Source: Flabesymbios commensalis (taxonomy: Eukaryota; Annelida; Polychaeta; Terebellida; Flabelligeridae). Taken from it: a DNA stretch of 64,000 nt. The stretch spans positions 63,264,579-63,328,578 of the forward strand of contig OZ024912.1 in NCBI GenBank assembly GCA_964017125.1, given 5' to 3'. The notes below the pieces were generated by a model, which was not told where the DNA came from, did no database searches, and saw only the letters and a program-made list of their open reading frames with translations. This document shows, piece after piece, positions 12,328 to 23,949 of the stretch (positions are counted from its first letter, which is position 1; each line of letters begins with the position of its first letter). The translations under genes and the position numbers were made by a program.

Positions 12328-12546
12328 CCTTTTATCCGCTACGTTATGTAATCTAAATTTTCACCCTTTGAAGCTGTGTCTCCTGCCGCGACCCACAATT
12401 TCAAGCGGGTGAAAATGACTCACATTATTTTCTTATTTCGATACGTTAAAGTAGCAAATCCCCATGCTTAATCACACATTTAATTCCCTCTTATCGGCTG
12501 AATACACGGATTTAAAACGAATTTAGTCGTGTCAGTGGTGAGAGGG
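12328..12546. mobile_element. TTAA-flanked MITE with family C-type hairpin
   Basis: Exact TTAA lies on both sides (12324-12327, 12547-12550). The ends CCTTTTATCCGC and GTGGTGAGAGGG are weakly inverted. The inner hairpin pairs TTTTCACCCTTTGAAG with TTTCAAGCGGGTGAAAA. Its body differs from family C. Confidence 0.65.
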
Positions 12547-12730
12547 TTAACACTAACAAACGAAATGCGGACCCGGGTTCGCCTCGTACAAAACGCTTTA
12601 AATGATTACAATGATCATTATTTACTCATAGTGACAGGTGAAATGAATTGCTAGGGCAATCTCTTGTTCCGTATTTTGTTTCGGTCATCGTGGAGACGTA
12701 ATAAGGACGTTCAGATAAATTAAATAATGT

Positions 12731-12790
12731 AATTTCCACCCACTTGTCTCCGGCCACTGTCATCCGCAACTTCAAATTGGTGAAAATGAG
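12731..12790. repeat. Family C-type stem-loop, degenerate
   Basis: TTTCCACCCACTTG and CAAATTGGTGAAAA form the outer stem; the middle has decayed. Confidence 0.55.
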
Positions 12791-12953
12791 AATTGTTACT
12801 TTTATTTTATTAAATTAATTGTATAATTATAAATTATATAACTAGTCGTCCATGCAGCTTCCCTTAAGAGTTTTGACTTACGAGGCTCTAAATAACTGCA
12901 ATTGGTTAAACATTTCAGCACGGGGACCATCGTTATACGTCAGCTGACGTCCA

Positions 12954-13063
12954 CCCAGCAAACACGATACATTAAACCGATGTTGTTTTAATGTTGGGCC
13001 AGCGTCGCAGACGGTGGGCCAACGTTAAAACAACATTGGTTTAATGCATCGTTTTTTGCTGGG
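12954..13063. mobile_element. Hairpin B nested in family A
   Basis: Termini CCCAGCAAACACG and TTTTTTGCTGGG; arms GTTGTTTTAATGTTGG and CCAACGTTAAAACAAC. Flanking dinucleotides CA and TA are compatible with a 2-bp target duplication but do not prove it. Confidence 0.9.
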
Positions 13064-13253
13064 TAGACGTCAGATTATCACGTATAAAGACGGTCCCCGC
13101 ACTGGAAGAAATAAAATATTTCTACTGTCTGCAGACCCATAACGTAGGTATTCGAATGAAGCGGAAATAGCAAATTAAGACAGCTATGAAGAAGTCAAAT
13201 TGAAAACACCCTTTGGTCTCCATGTTTTATACAAAAATATTTTAGCGCTTTAA

Positions 13254-13497
13254 CCCTTTTAAGCCTGAATTTACCATTGTCATCTTCATCAACTACAAGC
13301 CGCGAATTGCTGTCGCAATTCTCGACTTGTAGTGGATGAAGATGATTTGATGTGGGTGAAAAATTAAAGAAAATTGCCATGTATAGGTAAACCAGTTTCA
13401 TGGAAATTTCCGTTCGAAAACCCCTGGTTGTAGGAAAATAAGGTCTGTTTTCAGGGATGTAAAATGATGCTTTAATGCATCGTGAGGACTTAAAGGG
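13254..13497. mobile_element. TTAA-type MITE nested in family A
   Basis: Exact TTAA on both sides (13250-13253 and 13498-13501). Ends CCCTTTTAAGCC and ACTTAAAGGG. The inner hairpin ATCTTCATCAACTACAAG / CTTGTAGTGGATGAAGAT is perfect at its tips. Confidence 0.8.
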
Positions 13498-13727
13498 TTA
13501 AGGGCTAAAGAATCGCCTCAAGTCGTCTATTCAGCTTTTAATTCTGACCTGAGTGCCACCAGATGCTGCGTAAAATCTGGGTTCACAGGGTATCAAATGA
13601 AGCTCCATTTTTTTCCCATAACTTAACATTAATATGTAATGAGACATCCACATATTTTTTTATGAAGACCTGCTTCTACTTTACGCTTGCAATTAACCAA
13701 TCGGAAGCCTACGATATATCAGTATCA

Positions 13728-13812
13728 AAATCTACAGATGTCAGATTCTGACAAAATCCCTTTGGTCTCCATGGTTTATACAAAAATACTTCAGCGTTGT
13801 AATAATTAACAT
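13728..13812 (-). mobile_element. Family A fragment
   Basis: CAGATTCTGAC is followed directly by CCCTTTGGTCTCCATGG and the CAGCG end; the middle is deleted. Confidence 0.7.
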
Positions 13813-13970
13813 GCTTATTGAATAATCCTGTGATTCTTGGATTGATTACAAAATGTGTCGTTTCTGTGTTGAATTGACATGATCAGTTTAATCTGGTGTA
13901 TTATAATCTAATATTTTCTTTTATCTTATTCTGCACGACTGAGACCCACTGTCAATGGCAATGACAAGTT

Positions 13971-14133
13971 CAACCCTCTAAGAGCTGAAATATTTTTGTA
14001 TAAGCCATGGAGACCAAAGGTTTTTTCAATTTGAAATAATCATAAATGTCCTACTTTGCTCATTAAGCTTCATTTGAATACCTATGTTTCGGGTCTACGG
14101 CAACTATATATATTTTAATTTTCACAGTGCAGT
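13971..14133 (+). mobile_element. Family A element, right end missing
   Basis: Starts CAACCCTCTAAGAGCTG. Landmarks are in order up to TTTCACAGTGCAG, where it stops before the hairpin. Confidence 0.75.
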
Positions 14134-14618
14134 CCACATAAATAAACCCAAAGAACATTTATTCATCTCTGCACAAAGTGACTATTCGATTTAGTTGCTG
14201 TAAAAATGACGTTCAGAAAAAAAAGCTGCACCATTGCTTACAGAAATAACGAATGTCCTCAACCGCCATGAGATATAGTTTTTTTCAGAAAAGCATGCAA
14301 TGAATTTATTTTAAATGATCTCCACTTTACAAAGTGGCAGATAACCTTTCATCTCCAAGATACATAATTTAATTTACTAACAGGGATCAATTTCTTCCAT
14401 TGCTTTGGCCACCACTATGAATGGTTTTACAAGAGAGCTCCTTAATCTGAAAAAAGTTTTCTAAGACGTAGCAATTTCTTAGATTGATTAATCTCTCCTC
14501 ATCTCTGTGATGGACGACCACACTAACGCGTACTAAATGCTTCAGGTCAGATGGTGCACACGTTTTTATTCTTCACTGGCAATAGTGTCCTCACCGTGCA
14601 ATTTAGTGAACTGGTATC
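14134..14618. other. Unique sequence, no gene seen
   Basis: AT-rich. No exon or repeat was recognised. Confidence 0.45.
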
Positions 14619-14622
14619 TTAA

Positions 14623-14764
14623 CCCTTAAAGGGCTGAAATACTTCCGTATTAACCACGGAAACCAAAAAAAGATTTTTGTTCAATTTGAAATCATCATAA
14701 ATGTCTTAGCTATAGCTCATCCGTCAGATTCTGACGTCTAAAGTCTATCCCCGCACTGTAAGGG
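14623..14764 (+). mobile_element. Family A element, internally deleted (142 bp)
   Basis: Perfect TTAA target duplication (14619-14622, 14765-14768) with ends CCCTTAAAGGGC and CACTGTAAGGG. About 95 bases of the middle are missing. Confidence 0.85.
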
Positions 14765-14794
14765 TTAATGTGTATTGATACTATTTGTATTCAA

Positions 14795-15271
14795 CCCTTA
14801 ACCCTTTAACCGCCAAATTATTAAATCTGAATTTTCACCCACTTGAAGTTGTGTCTCGCTGACGCGATCCACAACTTCAAGTGAGTGAAAATTATTCAGA
14901 TTTGACAAAATAGAGGTCAGCTGTTTTCAAATATTGCTGATTGATGTCATATTTTATCTTTAACATGTTTAAAGTACTTAATGTGCTAATAAAAAATGAA
15001 AACCCGAAGATATGCGGCACCGGCGGTTAAAGGGTTAAAGCGCTGAATTTATTTGTAAAACACATCGCAACTAAATGGTTTTTTTTAAATTGATATCATC
15101 ATATATGCCTTAGTCAGCTCTTTCCGATTCATTTGAATACCTATGGTATGGGTCTACGGCGAACATAAATATGTTGAGTCTTACAGTGCGGGGATCGACT
15201 TTAGACGTCAGAATCTGACGTCTACAGATGTCAGATTCTGACGACTAAAGTCGATCTCCGCACTGGGAGGG
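14795..15271 (+). mobile_element. Family A element split by a family C insertion
   Basis: The first bases of A (CCCTTAA) lie at 14795-14801. The rest resumes at 15035 (TTAAAGCGCTG) and ends at 15271, followed by TTAA. Family C occupies 14802-15034. Confidence 0.9.
14802..15034 (-). mobile_element. Family C element nested in family A
   Basis: Ends CCCTTTAACCGCC and GGCGGTTAAAGGG, with duplicated TTAA at 14798-14801 and 15035-15038. The target TTAA is the one inside A's own terminus (CCCTTAAAGCGC). Confidence 0.93.
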
Positions 15272-15440
15272 TTAAAGCAATGCCTTCAGAGTTAAAACGA
15301 CGATAATAACAGCTGAAATCTCGACAGTCACATCTTCATCTATCCAGCTGTCTGCCACCGGCACTGACGGTCAGACCTGATACGGCAAGATGGACAGTCA
15401 AGGTGATTTGATATCAGCAAATAGATATATATAGATATTT

Positions 15441-15495
15441 CCCAGACACACGGGACATTGAGTCAACGTTGATTTAATGTTGGTCCACTGTCTGG
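15441..15495. mobile_element. Hairpin B, left half only
   Basis: CCCAGACACACGGGACATTG then TTGATTTAATGTTGG; the second arm is missing. Confidence 0.6.
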
Positions 15496-16108
15496 ATACT
15501 ACCGTGCTCTGTCTTATTATGTGCAGACATTCAGTGTCCACTGCTAAAATCAGGGGGTGAGGTTGTGTTATGTAAAGTGAGACTATTCAGTGTGCGCCCG
15601 TTCATAATTGTTCTTCGGTAATGGGCTACCACAAAATATTTTCAAACCCTCATAAAAGCGTGTTTGGTTCGATAATGTGTTCTTTGTCTTTAAGGCCATT
15701 ACCGGTGACGGTATTATTTCACTTTTTGTAACGGCAAATACCCATTTTTGTGGATTATATATGCTCCTTAATTTCACGATATTGGTAGGCCTATTGGTAG
15801 ACCTACGCGATATCACACCTAATTATTATTATTATTATTATTGTTATAGCATTGTGCTCGACATAATACATGTGTAACGTTAGTGCGTTTGGAATTTCGC
15901 TGCGCAAATTTACAAAAAATATAACATCGATGAGGAGACCACATCATATGAAAATGAACTTATTACTATGCGTACTGCCAGAAACAAAAAATAATGTTCT
16001 GTGGTTTTTAAAAAGAGAAATAAAAGAATATATAATATAAATGATAAATTTACAACAATAGTAAATATTTTATTTAAAAATATATATTCTAAAATGGCAC
16101 TGGCCGAA
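15496..16108. other. AT-rich sequence with a short (ATT)n tract
   Basis: A trinucleotide run lies at 15818-15842. No gene is seen. Confidence 0.5.
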
Positions 16109-16227
16109 CCCAGAGAACACGAGACGTTCAGCATGATGTTGGCTTAAGGTTGGACCACCGTCTACGACGTCGGCCCAACATTAACCCAACTTAAGCCAAC
16201 ATAACCCAACATATCTTGTTTGCTGGG
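16109..16227. mobile_element. Hairpin B
   Basis: Ends CCCAGAGAACACGAG and CTTGTTTGCTGGG, centre CCGTCTACGACGTCGG. The arms pair imperfectly (GATGTTGGCTTAAG / CTTAAGCCAACAT). Confidence 0.8.
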
Positions 16228-16739
16228 AAGTACCCAGTGCTCTTAACCATATGCTAGTGTCTGCTCAATGCACAGTAAAGACGTCTTCTTTTCAGCTTGA
16301 AATTGATTTTAAAATCCCTATCCAGACATCTTATTAGTTAAGCTCATCTGCCATAATATGTATCACGACATCCGACACACACCTATAAAAAGGTTAACTA
16401 TGGTTGATCATTTTCTTTTCAAATTTAAAAGGACTGCCATGAATATTTTCGATATTACTGTACATTTTATATATGTCTTACTATAACTTTAGATACCTCA
16501 CATATTTTCCCAAATTTAGGCTATACAATCTCCTCATACCAAGGAGGTTATATAATCTCCTTGCTTGTATACCGAAGAAAATGAGCGACTGAATTTGTGT
16601 TTGACATAAAATGTTGTCACGCAGCTACTCACAGTACCACTGCATGCATGCTCAATAGCTCATACCATGCTCATACATACGAGTACTCCAATCTTTCTGC
16701 TTGAGGTGAACCACATTACAAATTCTGGCGAGCAAATAA
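16228..16739. other. AT-rich sequence, no gene seen
   Basis: No repeat copy or exon was recognised. Confidence 0.45.
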
Positions 16740-17560
16740 TGACGCCGGCTTGGCCTTCAACGGTGTGTTATCCAGACGATGGGCTTTATCGCTGTCGCTA
16801 AATGCCACTTATTTAGCCTTGCAGCCACGGCTGATCCGATTTCACACGGATTGGACAAGCGCGTGATAAATATTTGAAACTGTGCTGTATGTATTTAATT
16901 GGCCTCACCCTCTGGCAATGGAGCCGCCTCTTAGGAGATAGTTCCGGTGAACACGTTGAGGAGAGAAGCAGAAGGTCGGCCTTGTGTGATAGCTATAGCT
17001 GCCGGCAAACCCACCAATTTGTTTGGCCAGAAGCGTTGCCATAGCTCTGGCCAACGGCTTGAGCCGTTGTTTCAGAGCTATGGCAACGTTATTTTGCTGC
17101 TAGAATTCAGTGTCAGTCGTGAGATGTCGAGCTGAAACACACCCAAGGGCAGCCCACCATGTGCAATAAAGAGGTCAAACCATTTTCATAAAACTCGTGA
17201 CAGCAGACAACCGGCAAATGCTGTTCCGCGGACATTTTGATAAGCACGAGGTCTCAATGTAGCAATTATTTTCAAATAACGTCATTCGTTTCGTATTTGA
17301 AAGCGGCCTCCTCCGGTGCCATCAGATGACACCGGCCGAAAAGCGTGAATTATTGCCGGCGGCTGGTGGGGGCGCTCGATCGCACCGCCCCGGACAAGAA
17401 CTGCCGTGGTCTGCTCCGGCGGCCTCCGGCAGGAGACGCCATCGAGTCCAGCACGACACGTAATCATGTCCAGGCGCTGATCTGTGAAATACTAGCCGTG
17501 CCGCGAAAATGGAGACTCAATCTATTTATTATATGGCCTTTTCTGCCCCACGGATGAAGA
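16740..17560. other. GC-rich, non-repeat block (candidate regulatory DNA)
   Basis: Complex sequence with AT-core words (TTATTTAGC, GATAAATATTTG, TATTTAATTGG) set in GC-rich flanks at 16740-16960, followed by a perfect-looking stem at 17035-17088. The open frames show no recognisable product. This is the composition often seen in conserved enhancers, but that is an inference. Confidence 0.3.
17035..17088. repeat. Inverted repeat, ~22-bp arms
   Basis: CGTTGCCATAGCTCTG pairs with CAGAGCTATGGCAACG, and the inner CAACGGCTTGAGCCGTTG is itself a stem. It is a single copy here. Confidence 0.7.
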
Positions 17561-18006
17561 TCCGCCGCGGCCTGCTATCTATACTACACGGTGTGATTGT
17601 TACCAGATCATTTTCTTCACGTGGCTGTCTCTGTGTTGATTTAGATTTTGAAATGTATATTTTGGAGACAATAATTTATAATTTGACGACATTTTGATAA
17701 CCTTAGAATGTTGTGTTTTAATCGATGGGGCGGCCACAAAAAACGACCATCCAAATTGTTTAACAATTAAATTTTTTTTTACAATTGAAAAAAACACGTC
17801 CTATTCATCTCAGGAGCCAAACCTGCATAATAGAAAACTATACAGCGAATAAAACAGTTCTGTGTCAGTCATCTAGGTTTAGCCTATATCAGTTATTGTC
17901 CAATGTTTGACCAGCGGTATTTACCTTATTAATGGTCTACCTTTGGATTGTGCAGTTAACGGTATCCAAGTTTTAAAGAAACAAAATGATTCCTCTTGCC
18001 CACTTG
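17561..18006. other. Sequence with no gene seen
   Basis: AT-rich, with short open frames only. Confidence 0.4.
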
Positions 18007-18170
18007 TAAGTAGCGTGCTCGGCTTAGACCGCCAAGGCTCAAGTTTCGAATGTTGTGTATTGAAGGCAGTGTCATATGATCCATCTCAACATGGAGATAG
18101 CACTATCTCCATGATCTCTCCATCATCAAAAAGTTCTCCTGGTCCAGTTTAGCCTGTATGCGCACAACGA
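18007..18170 (+). mobile_element. Dimeric tRNA-SINE fragment, old
   Basis: AGTAGCGTGCTCGGC (second-head A box), a B box decayed to GGCTCAAGTTTCGAAT, and the shared GGTCCAGTTTAGCCTGTATG body. A local palindrome, CATGGAGATAGCACTATCTC, has arisen inside. Confidence 0.65.
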
Positions 18171-19259
18171 TGGTCATTGTTGACCTATCACTCAACGATT
18201 TGCATTGGACAGTCCAAGTGAAAAACGTTTCATCACATTTTTAATGTCAGATATTTCATAAATAAAGTAAAGACCCCATTAAATGCGGTTTTGACTGAAC
18301 ACCACAGCATAATTATAATCACATTGGTTTATGAAGCTATTTATATTAATTATGATACCGTTTACCAACATGCACACTAAGATAACTAGTTTGCCTATAG
18401 AATGAATTTGATTTCAAGTAACGCATTATTTGCAGAATGGTTGTTTCTTCTTCATTCACAGCTTGCATTACGCCATTAATTACAGCATCACTTCAATAAA
18501 AAACATTTGCTTTTTTTTTATTACACGTTTTTTTCCACTGACTTGATTTGTTTGCTTTTTCTGTCCCACTATAATTGGCTATAATTTGCAGCATCCAGTC
18601 CAGCCTGACGCCGGCGTTAAGCCAAACTTTTATTAACGCATCAAAACAGTTGCACTGATTCACCAGCTCGACCAATTACTAGAATGCCGTGGTCCAAACC
18701 CTCCTATATGTCGTTTATATTTAAGGCAAATGAATTTACACAGCATAAAGAATACCAAGTCGTATTAGTATCACAAACCACCGTACCATAATCTATTGAT
18801 AATGTCACATTGGCATTACTTTACATTTTACGCCGTATTATGGAGAAGAGAGACACATTAAAACTCAACTCAATTCAATTCAGTTTATTCAGTGTACTAG
18901 ATACAATATTAATAACAGTTTGATAACATCTATCTAAAAACATAAACATGTACTGTTGTAACCCTGTATTTTGCAAACACATTTCAACATTTGACTTGAC
19001 TATACATGAGGTACATAATATATTGGTAAATAATAAGATCAGTAGAACATAAATAGTAAATGTACACCTGGAAGAGAAGCTAAACAGAATCCATTGGAGC
19101 CTTTGCTAGTAGCTCTGACCCAACATGTTTCAATTGCCACGAACCCTTTATTACCCTTTCCTGAAATATAACAACATTCTAAAATTTCTGGCATATCTTT
19201 GAAATGGTTATCTTCGTACCTCGCGAACAGAACAGAACACAGATGGCATCCATCAACGG
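18171..19259. other. AT-rich sequence, no gene seen
   Basis: CAATTCAATTCAGTTTATTC at about 18872-18891 looks like a repeat edge. No exon was recognised. Confidence 0.4.
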
Positions 19260-19720
19260 CTCTCTGTGAGACCCATCTTTGTCGTAACTGGTGTCCCACA
19301 GGGTAGCATTCTTGGCCCAATTCTGTTTATTATATATCTGAATGATTTACCAAATTGTTTTGAGCATTGTACCACTAATATGTATGCAGATGACACAGCA
19401 ATATGTGTGTCTGTGCGGAATAAAGCTCTAAAGGAAAAGTGCTGCCTCAATAATCCACCCAGAAACTCTCAAATTGGTGTTTACCACAATAGTTCTTTCC
19501 CACCTAGATTATTCCTGTACTGTTTGGCTGTCAACCAGTCAGACGAATATAACAAAATTGCAAAGAATTCAAAATCGCGGTATGCGCATAATTTAAACTG
19601 TCACCCCAGGACACCCATATCTTATCTAAAATTGCTAAGTGTAAAACAAATAATTGCTTTTCAACAGTGGTCATGGTTTTTAAAATAAAAACTTCAGCAA
19701 ACCCGAATTACTTGTCTGAA
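19260..19720 (+). mobile_element. LINE fragment: reverse transcriptase palm and thumb remains
   Basis: The frame reads GVPQGSILGPILFIIYLNDL and then MYADDTAI, the two signature blocks of non-LTR reverse transcriptase (YADD active site). After an internal deletion, traces of the RT C-terminal region follow (NCHPRTPISYLKLLSVKQ, then NPNYLSEW in a shifted frame). It is 5'-truncated, with at least one large deletion and frame changes. The motif style fits the CR1/L2/Jockey group, without finer assignment. Confidence 0.88.
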
Positions 19721-19835
19721 TGGTTTATCTACCGATTCACGGGGTCTGCGTGTGACGGTTTCCAATGCAAACTAGTTTTTCAGTCAGCTTGGCATAGCTT
19801 GAGACAAACTATCCCTTTGCTACAACAGTTCAAAG

Positions 19836-20186
19836 GGCGGGGACCCTGTGTAGTGGTTAAAGCTGCCTGCTCTTGGAAAGTAGGAGATCGCGGGCTCGTC
19901 TCTCGTTCTGGCTTTCAGGTTTCAAAGAAAGTAATTTTTCTTACCCGCGCACTAGTAAAGATTTAATATTGTGGGGCGCCTCCGTGACCGAGAGGTAGCG
20001 TACTCGACCTCAGACCGTCATGTCTTTAATTTTGAATCCTCTGTCCGGAGCGCATTGTCATCTCATTCATTTCACCATCCTCAGGTGACGGGAGGTTCTC
20101 ATGGCCCAGTTTAGCTTGTATATGTACACAAATATGGCATAAAATCCATTCATTCATTTATTCAGTCAATCATTCATTCATTCATA
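19836..20186 (+). mobile_element. Dimeric tRNA-SINE, full length
   Basis: First head: GGCGGGGACCCTGTGTAG, then TGGTTAAAGCTGCCTGC and a B-box relic (GCGGGCTCGTCTC). A linker ends TAAAGATTTAATATTGTGGG. Second head: GGCGCCTCCGTGACCGAGAG and GTAGCGTACTCG. The body contains GGCCCAGTTTAGC, and the tail is (ATTC)n. Confidence 0.88.
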
Positions 20187-20636
20187 AAACTGTTTAAACA
20201 TAGGGGGCTACTATTTGATTCTGTTATGCTGCACAGTACTAAACTGAATTATTGTATCCCAAAAGTGTTGGGGCAACTCCATCCTCCACTCCACACATCC
20301 CGTTATAAAGATGTCGAGTGTGAGGTGCGAAGTGAGAGCCAATAACAGGCAAAATGTTTATTAACGGGCGCGCAGGGGGCAATTGTGTTGCTAGTTCAAA
20401 CAGCCTGGGCTTGGAATTGGCCGCGATAAGGCAGTGAGAAATGGTCGGCGCTCCAGCTATATGTCTGCGTGGTTTATTTATTGGGTTCTCAGTGTCAGGG
20501 CGGCCCTGTTAATTGACCAAGCCGTCAAGTGGCATCTCACCAGCGCGCTGATCTAAGTGTAATAACCCGACTGATGCCGGGCAGTCCTCTAGTGTTTTAG
20601 GCCCACTCCACATCTAGTTCTGGTCCGACAACGCCC
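20187..20636. other. GC-rich non-repeat block (candidate regulatory DNA)
   Basis: 20340-20600 is complex and contains GTTTATTTATTGGG, TGTTAATTGACC and GTCAAGTGG (NK2-type core). No coding signal. Confidence 0.3.
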
Positions 20637-20640
20637 TTAA

Positions 20641-20878
20641 CCCTTTAAGCGCCGAAATACTTTCGTATAAACCATGGAGAACAAAGGGTTTTTAATTAGA
20701 AATCATCTTAAACGTATCGCTTAGCTCTTTCTGCTTCATTAGAATACCTATGTTATTGGTCTAAGGCCATTAGAAATATTTCATTCTTTCAGCGCGGGGA
20801 TCATCTTTATGCGTCAGAATCTGACGTCCACTGACGTCAGATTCTGACGTATAAAGACGGTCCCCGCGCTGAAAGGGG
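20641..20878 (+). mobile_element. Family A element, complete
   Basis: TTAA at 20637-20640 and TAAC on the right. The central ACGTCAGAATCTGACGTC blocks flank TCCACTG, and the ATAAAGACGGTCCCCGCGCT right arm is clear. Confidence 0.88.
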
Positions 20879-20911
20879 TAACATCTCTCATGATTGCCTG
20901 GATTGCTCGTC

Positions 20912-21000
20912 GACGCGGAAGTCAACCTTTGAGAGCTGGTTAGCCGCGGAAGTCAGCATTTGAGAGCACGCGGACTAGCTGGCTCTCAAATGCTGACTTC
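20912..21000. repeat. Inverted repeat built on GGAAGTCAGCATTTGAGAGC
   Basis: Two direct copies of GCGGAAGTCA...TTTGAGAGC are followed by the inverted GCTCTCAAATGCTGACTTC. Related short arms recur at 21285-21325. Confidence 0.65.
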
Positions 21001-21255
21001 TGAGATTCAGCAACAATGGACCACTACTCAACATCACTGTGGGACGAAAGGATATGTACCCGTGCTTGACTTTACATTAAAGGGCCCTCAATTGTGGAAT
21101 GATGTACCAATTGCCATTCCAGATTCCCTCTCTCTAGCGACATTTAAGAGTCGACTCAAAACATTGCTGTTCAGAAAGTATAGTACCTCTAAGCCCTTAG
21201 ACTAGCTGCAATTCACTTGACAAGCGCTCCACAAAAACGAACTATTATTATTAGT
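20990..21255 (+). mobile_element. LINE 3' end, second fragment
   Basis: Encodes LKGPQLWNDVPIAIPDSLSL and TFKSRLKTLLFRKY, the typical C-terminal signature of CR1/L2-type ORF2. A short 3' UTR and an (ATT)n tail follow. It is severely 5'-truncated. Confidence 0.85.
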
Positions 21256-21656
21256 CCGTGCATTGCTTGGTTTTCCTTCTCATCGAAACGGAAGTCAGCC
21301 TTCGAGAGCAGGCTGACTTCTGTGTCCTAGCTGTCCAGCTCACTCTTGCCCATGCAACCATAACAAATGTGACACCATTTTCACACAGCCTACTCTCAAA
21401 CTCTGGTGAGCTTCTCAACCAATGTGTAAGTTTTCTCATGGTGAACAAACTACTCTGCCACTTTCCACTTCGTTGCTCAACAACTGGCATATAACTACAA
21501 TTTATTACCCTATAACGACAACTCTTAATTTTTTAGCAGTTACAGAGTTTTAGGCGCTGGTCATTCAAAGAAAACAACGAGGTGCATAACACCAAGAACA
21601 CGGTGTCATAATATATTCTTGATACCCTAATCGACAGCTGGATATTCGACGTAAAA
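21256..21656. other. Unique sequence with GGAAGTCAGCC inverted repeat
   Basis: A short stem (GGAAGTCAGCC / GGCTGACTTC) lies at 21291-21318. No gene is seen. Confidence 0.4.
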
Positions 21657-21968
21657 AAATGGAATGAATAGAACGTTCGGCCACTTTTGTGCACATACAG
21701 GCTAAATTGGGCCAGCAGAACCAGGCCCTCCTGAGGATAGTGAGATGAATGAGATGACACTGCTCTCCAGACACAGAATTCGAAATTCGAGCTCTGGCGG
21801 TTTGAGGCTACCTCTCGGTCACAGAGGTTCTCCACAATATTAAATTTTTATGGCTGAGCAGAGAAGAAACATTTCGCTTCTTTGAAAGGGCAGAGTAGGG
21901 TTCGAACCCGCGATCTTCGACTTTCCAAGCATGTAGCTTTAACCATTGCACCAGGTTTTCCATTGCCA
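21657..21968 (-). mobile_element. Dimeric tRNA-SINE, full length, type-1 head
   Basis: On the minus strand the first head shows a good A box (TGGTGCAATGGTTAAAGC) and an intact B box (GGGTTCGAACCC). The second head (CCTCTGTGACCGAGAGGTAG) and the GGCCCAATTTAGCC body follow. Confidence 0.9.
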
Positions 21969-21976
21969 TGACCCGT

Positions 21977-22080
21977 CAAACAAGAGGCACATACTCGATG
22001 TTGGTTTAATGTTGACCCAGCGTCTCCGTAGTTGGGCTAACTCTCAACCAGCATTGGGTCAACGTATCGTGATTGCTGGG
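21977..22080. mobile_element. Hairpin B
   Basis: The right arm is intact (CCAGCATTGGGTCAACG to GATTGCTGGG); the left end is diverged. It lies 51 bases from a second copy. Confidence 0.7.
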
Positions 22081-22131
22081 TTAGGATCATTCGAATCCTG
22101 ATACTAATCAGTGGATCATGAGGATGTGGAT

Positions 22132-22240
22132 CCCAGCAAACACGATACATCGAGCCAATGCTGTTCTGATGTTGGCCCATCGTCGACGACGCTGGGCCAA
22201 CATCAGCTCAGCATTGGCTCAATGTATCGTGCTTGCAGGG
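22132..22240. mobile_element. Hairpin B with AT flanks
   Basis: CCCAGCAAACACGATACAT to ATGTATCGTGCTTGCAGGG, centre CGTCGACGACG. Flanked by AT on both sides, a possible 2-bp target duplication. Confidence 0.88.
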
Positions 22241-22954
22241 ATATAAGAGGAGTATTGTTAGTGCCTCTGGTGCTCTGTCGGCCTTTACCTGCATTGTTTG
22301 ACCGCCGAGACCAGGAAACGACGGAGAGCCATTCCACAATTTATGAGACAACAATTTATGGCGTACTCGTATATCGTCCTGAACAGATATGAGCGTGCAA
22401 GGGCAAAACAAGGAAATATGCGCTGTCAGTCACTTAGGAATAACTCATGAGTATCTCTTTATGTTAAGGGGGGAGGGGTCTGCCCAGTTAGACTACGCAT
22501 ATTTTGAATGATATTTTTACAAATGCTATATTAATTTTCATGTATTTCCACCGTGTGACCATTTTTGAAAATATAATTTAAATTTAAACAAATCCAAATG
22601 CAACACAGAAATTATTAGCATAAGGACCCCCCCCCCCCGGAAAGATTTTTATCAAACTATATAACCAGGTACATAAATACAATTTTACTGACCAAAATGT
22701 TTCCAGAGGGCATGCACATTTTGACAAAGTTGTAAAAACAAATGGAAACCATGCAGAGAAACGAGCGCTTATTTACTGAAACATGTAGCTTTTAACCTAG
22801 CCGTCCCAGAAAGATTAATGACATCATTTTTCAAGCCATGCAACTTTTAACTGGGAAGAGGAGGAGAAAAAGTGATCACCAATGACAGGGAGGCTGATGG
22901 GGCAACCAACGGGACGGTGGGCGAGTGACCTGACGAGCAGACACAGTGACCCAA
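22241..22954. other. Unique sequence with a C12 run
   Basis: A homopolymer C run lies near 22628-22639. No gene is seen. Confidence 0.45.
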
Positions 22955-23056
22955 GCCAGCACGACACGTTGACCCAATGTTGGGTTGATGCTGGCCCAGC
23001 GTCTCCGACGCTGGGCCAACATTAACCCAGCATTGGGTGAGAATCTCGTGTTTGCT
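22955..23056. mobile_element. Hairpin B
   Basis: Arms GTTGACCCAATGTTGG and the GGGTTGATGCTGG / CCAGCATTGGG pairing, centre CGTCTCCGACG. Confidence 0.85.
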
Positions 23057-23949
23057 TATCGCCCAGTTCACCCTGATTTATCATGGGCGGCTCGCCGCTC
23101 CGGCCTCTGTCGGGGTGTCAGCCGGCCACGGAGTTATGGGGCTTGATATGGGCATATCCCGTCTGCCGGAGATTCCTGGCTGGATGACCGGTGCCAGTCT
23201 GGGCCCACCCACCCGTCTCCCAGTGTCACGACCGGTATACCCCAGAAGTCTGTCACCATGAAGAGTAGTGCTTCCGCCGGCCATATTTGTCATCGCTTCG
23301 AACCTCTCAAATGGCGTTATAGGATTTCAGTCGCTTCATGTTCTGGGCCGATCGAACTAAGTATAGAATTCCACCCCCGTCCAATGGAGCAGTGGCTCAC
23401 CCTGTCATATGACAAGATCATAAAAGTCATTCAGTTTTTATTTAAATTAACGGGTAGGATATAATACTAGAACTTAGGATTGCGATTGGTCGAGATGACC
23501 ATATCTACCAATCACATGCCCAACATCTGGGTATACTAGGTAAATGTGTATGCATCTACTAGGCGTTCATCAGTGAAACAATTGTACGACCAGATTAGCA
23601 CACTTTTCATTAATGATTTATGTCCATATAAGAATCTAAACTGCCAATGATTAACACATAGGCCTACATTGGTCGTCTTGTGTTGAATAAAGAGCCGGAG
23701 AATGGTCCAGTTTCTGTGTTGGTGCAATAAAAGTAAGTTAGTCAATGACAAACATCATTTTTTAAATATTTTTCAAAATCTTTTTATAATTTGTGCTGCT
23801 ATTGCGAGGGATAACAAGATTATAAAACGTGACACCAAACTTAATACTGACACGACAAACTTCCTGATAGCTTGCAAATTTGTTCTACCATTGCAAATAC
23901 AATTTTTGCAAAACAGTAGTGGCAATATAAATTTGTTTAATTTGTTTCC
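23057..23949. other. GC-rich start, then unique AT-rich sequence
   Basis: 23080-23300 is GC-rich with opposing open frames that look like shadows. A family D-like stem (GATTGGTCGAGATGACC) lies at 23478-23515. No gene was recognised. Confidence 0.4.

Larger units (their letters stand above)
12910..13504 (-). mobile_element. Family A element carrying two nested insertions
   Basis: Reads on the minus strand, with TTAA at 12906-12909. A hairpin B copy (12954-13063) sits in the ACGTC-rich centre. A different TTAA-type element (13254-13497) sits in the internal TTAA of the other end, leaving GGG at 13502-13504 as the last bases of A. Confidence 0.85.
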
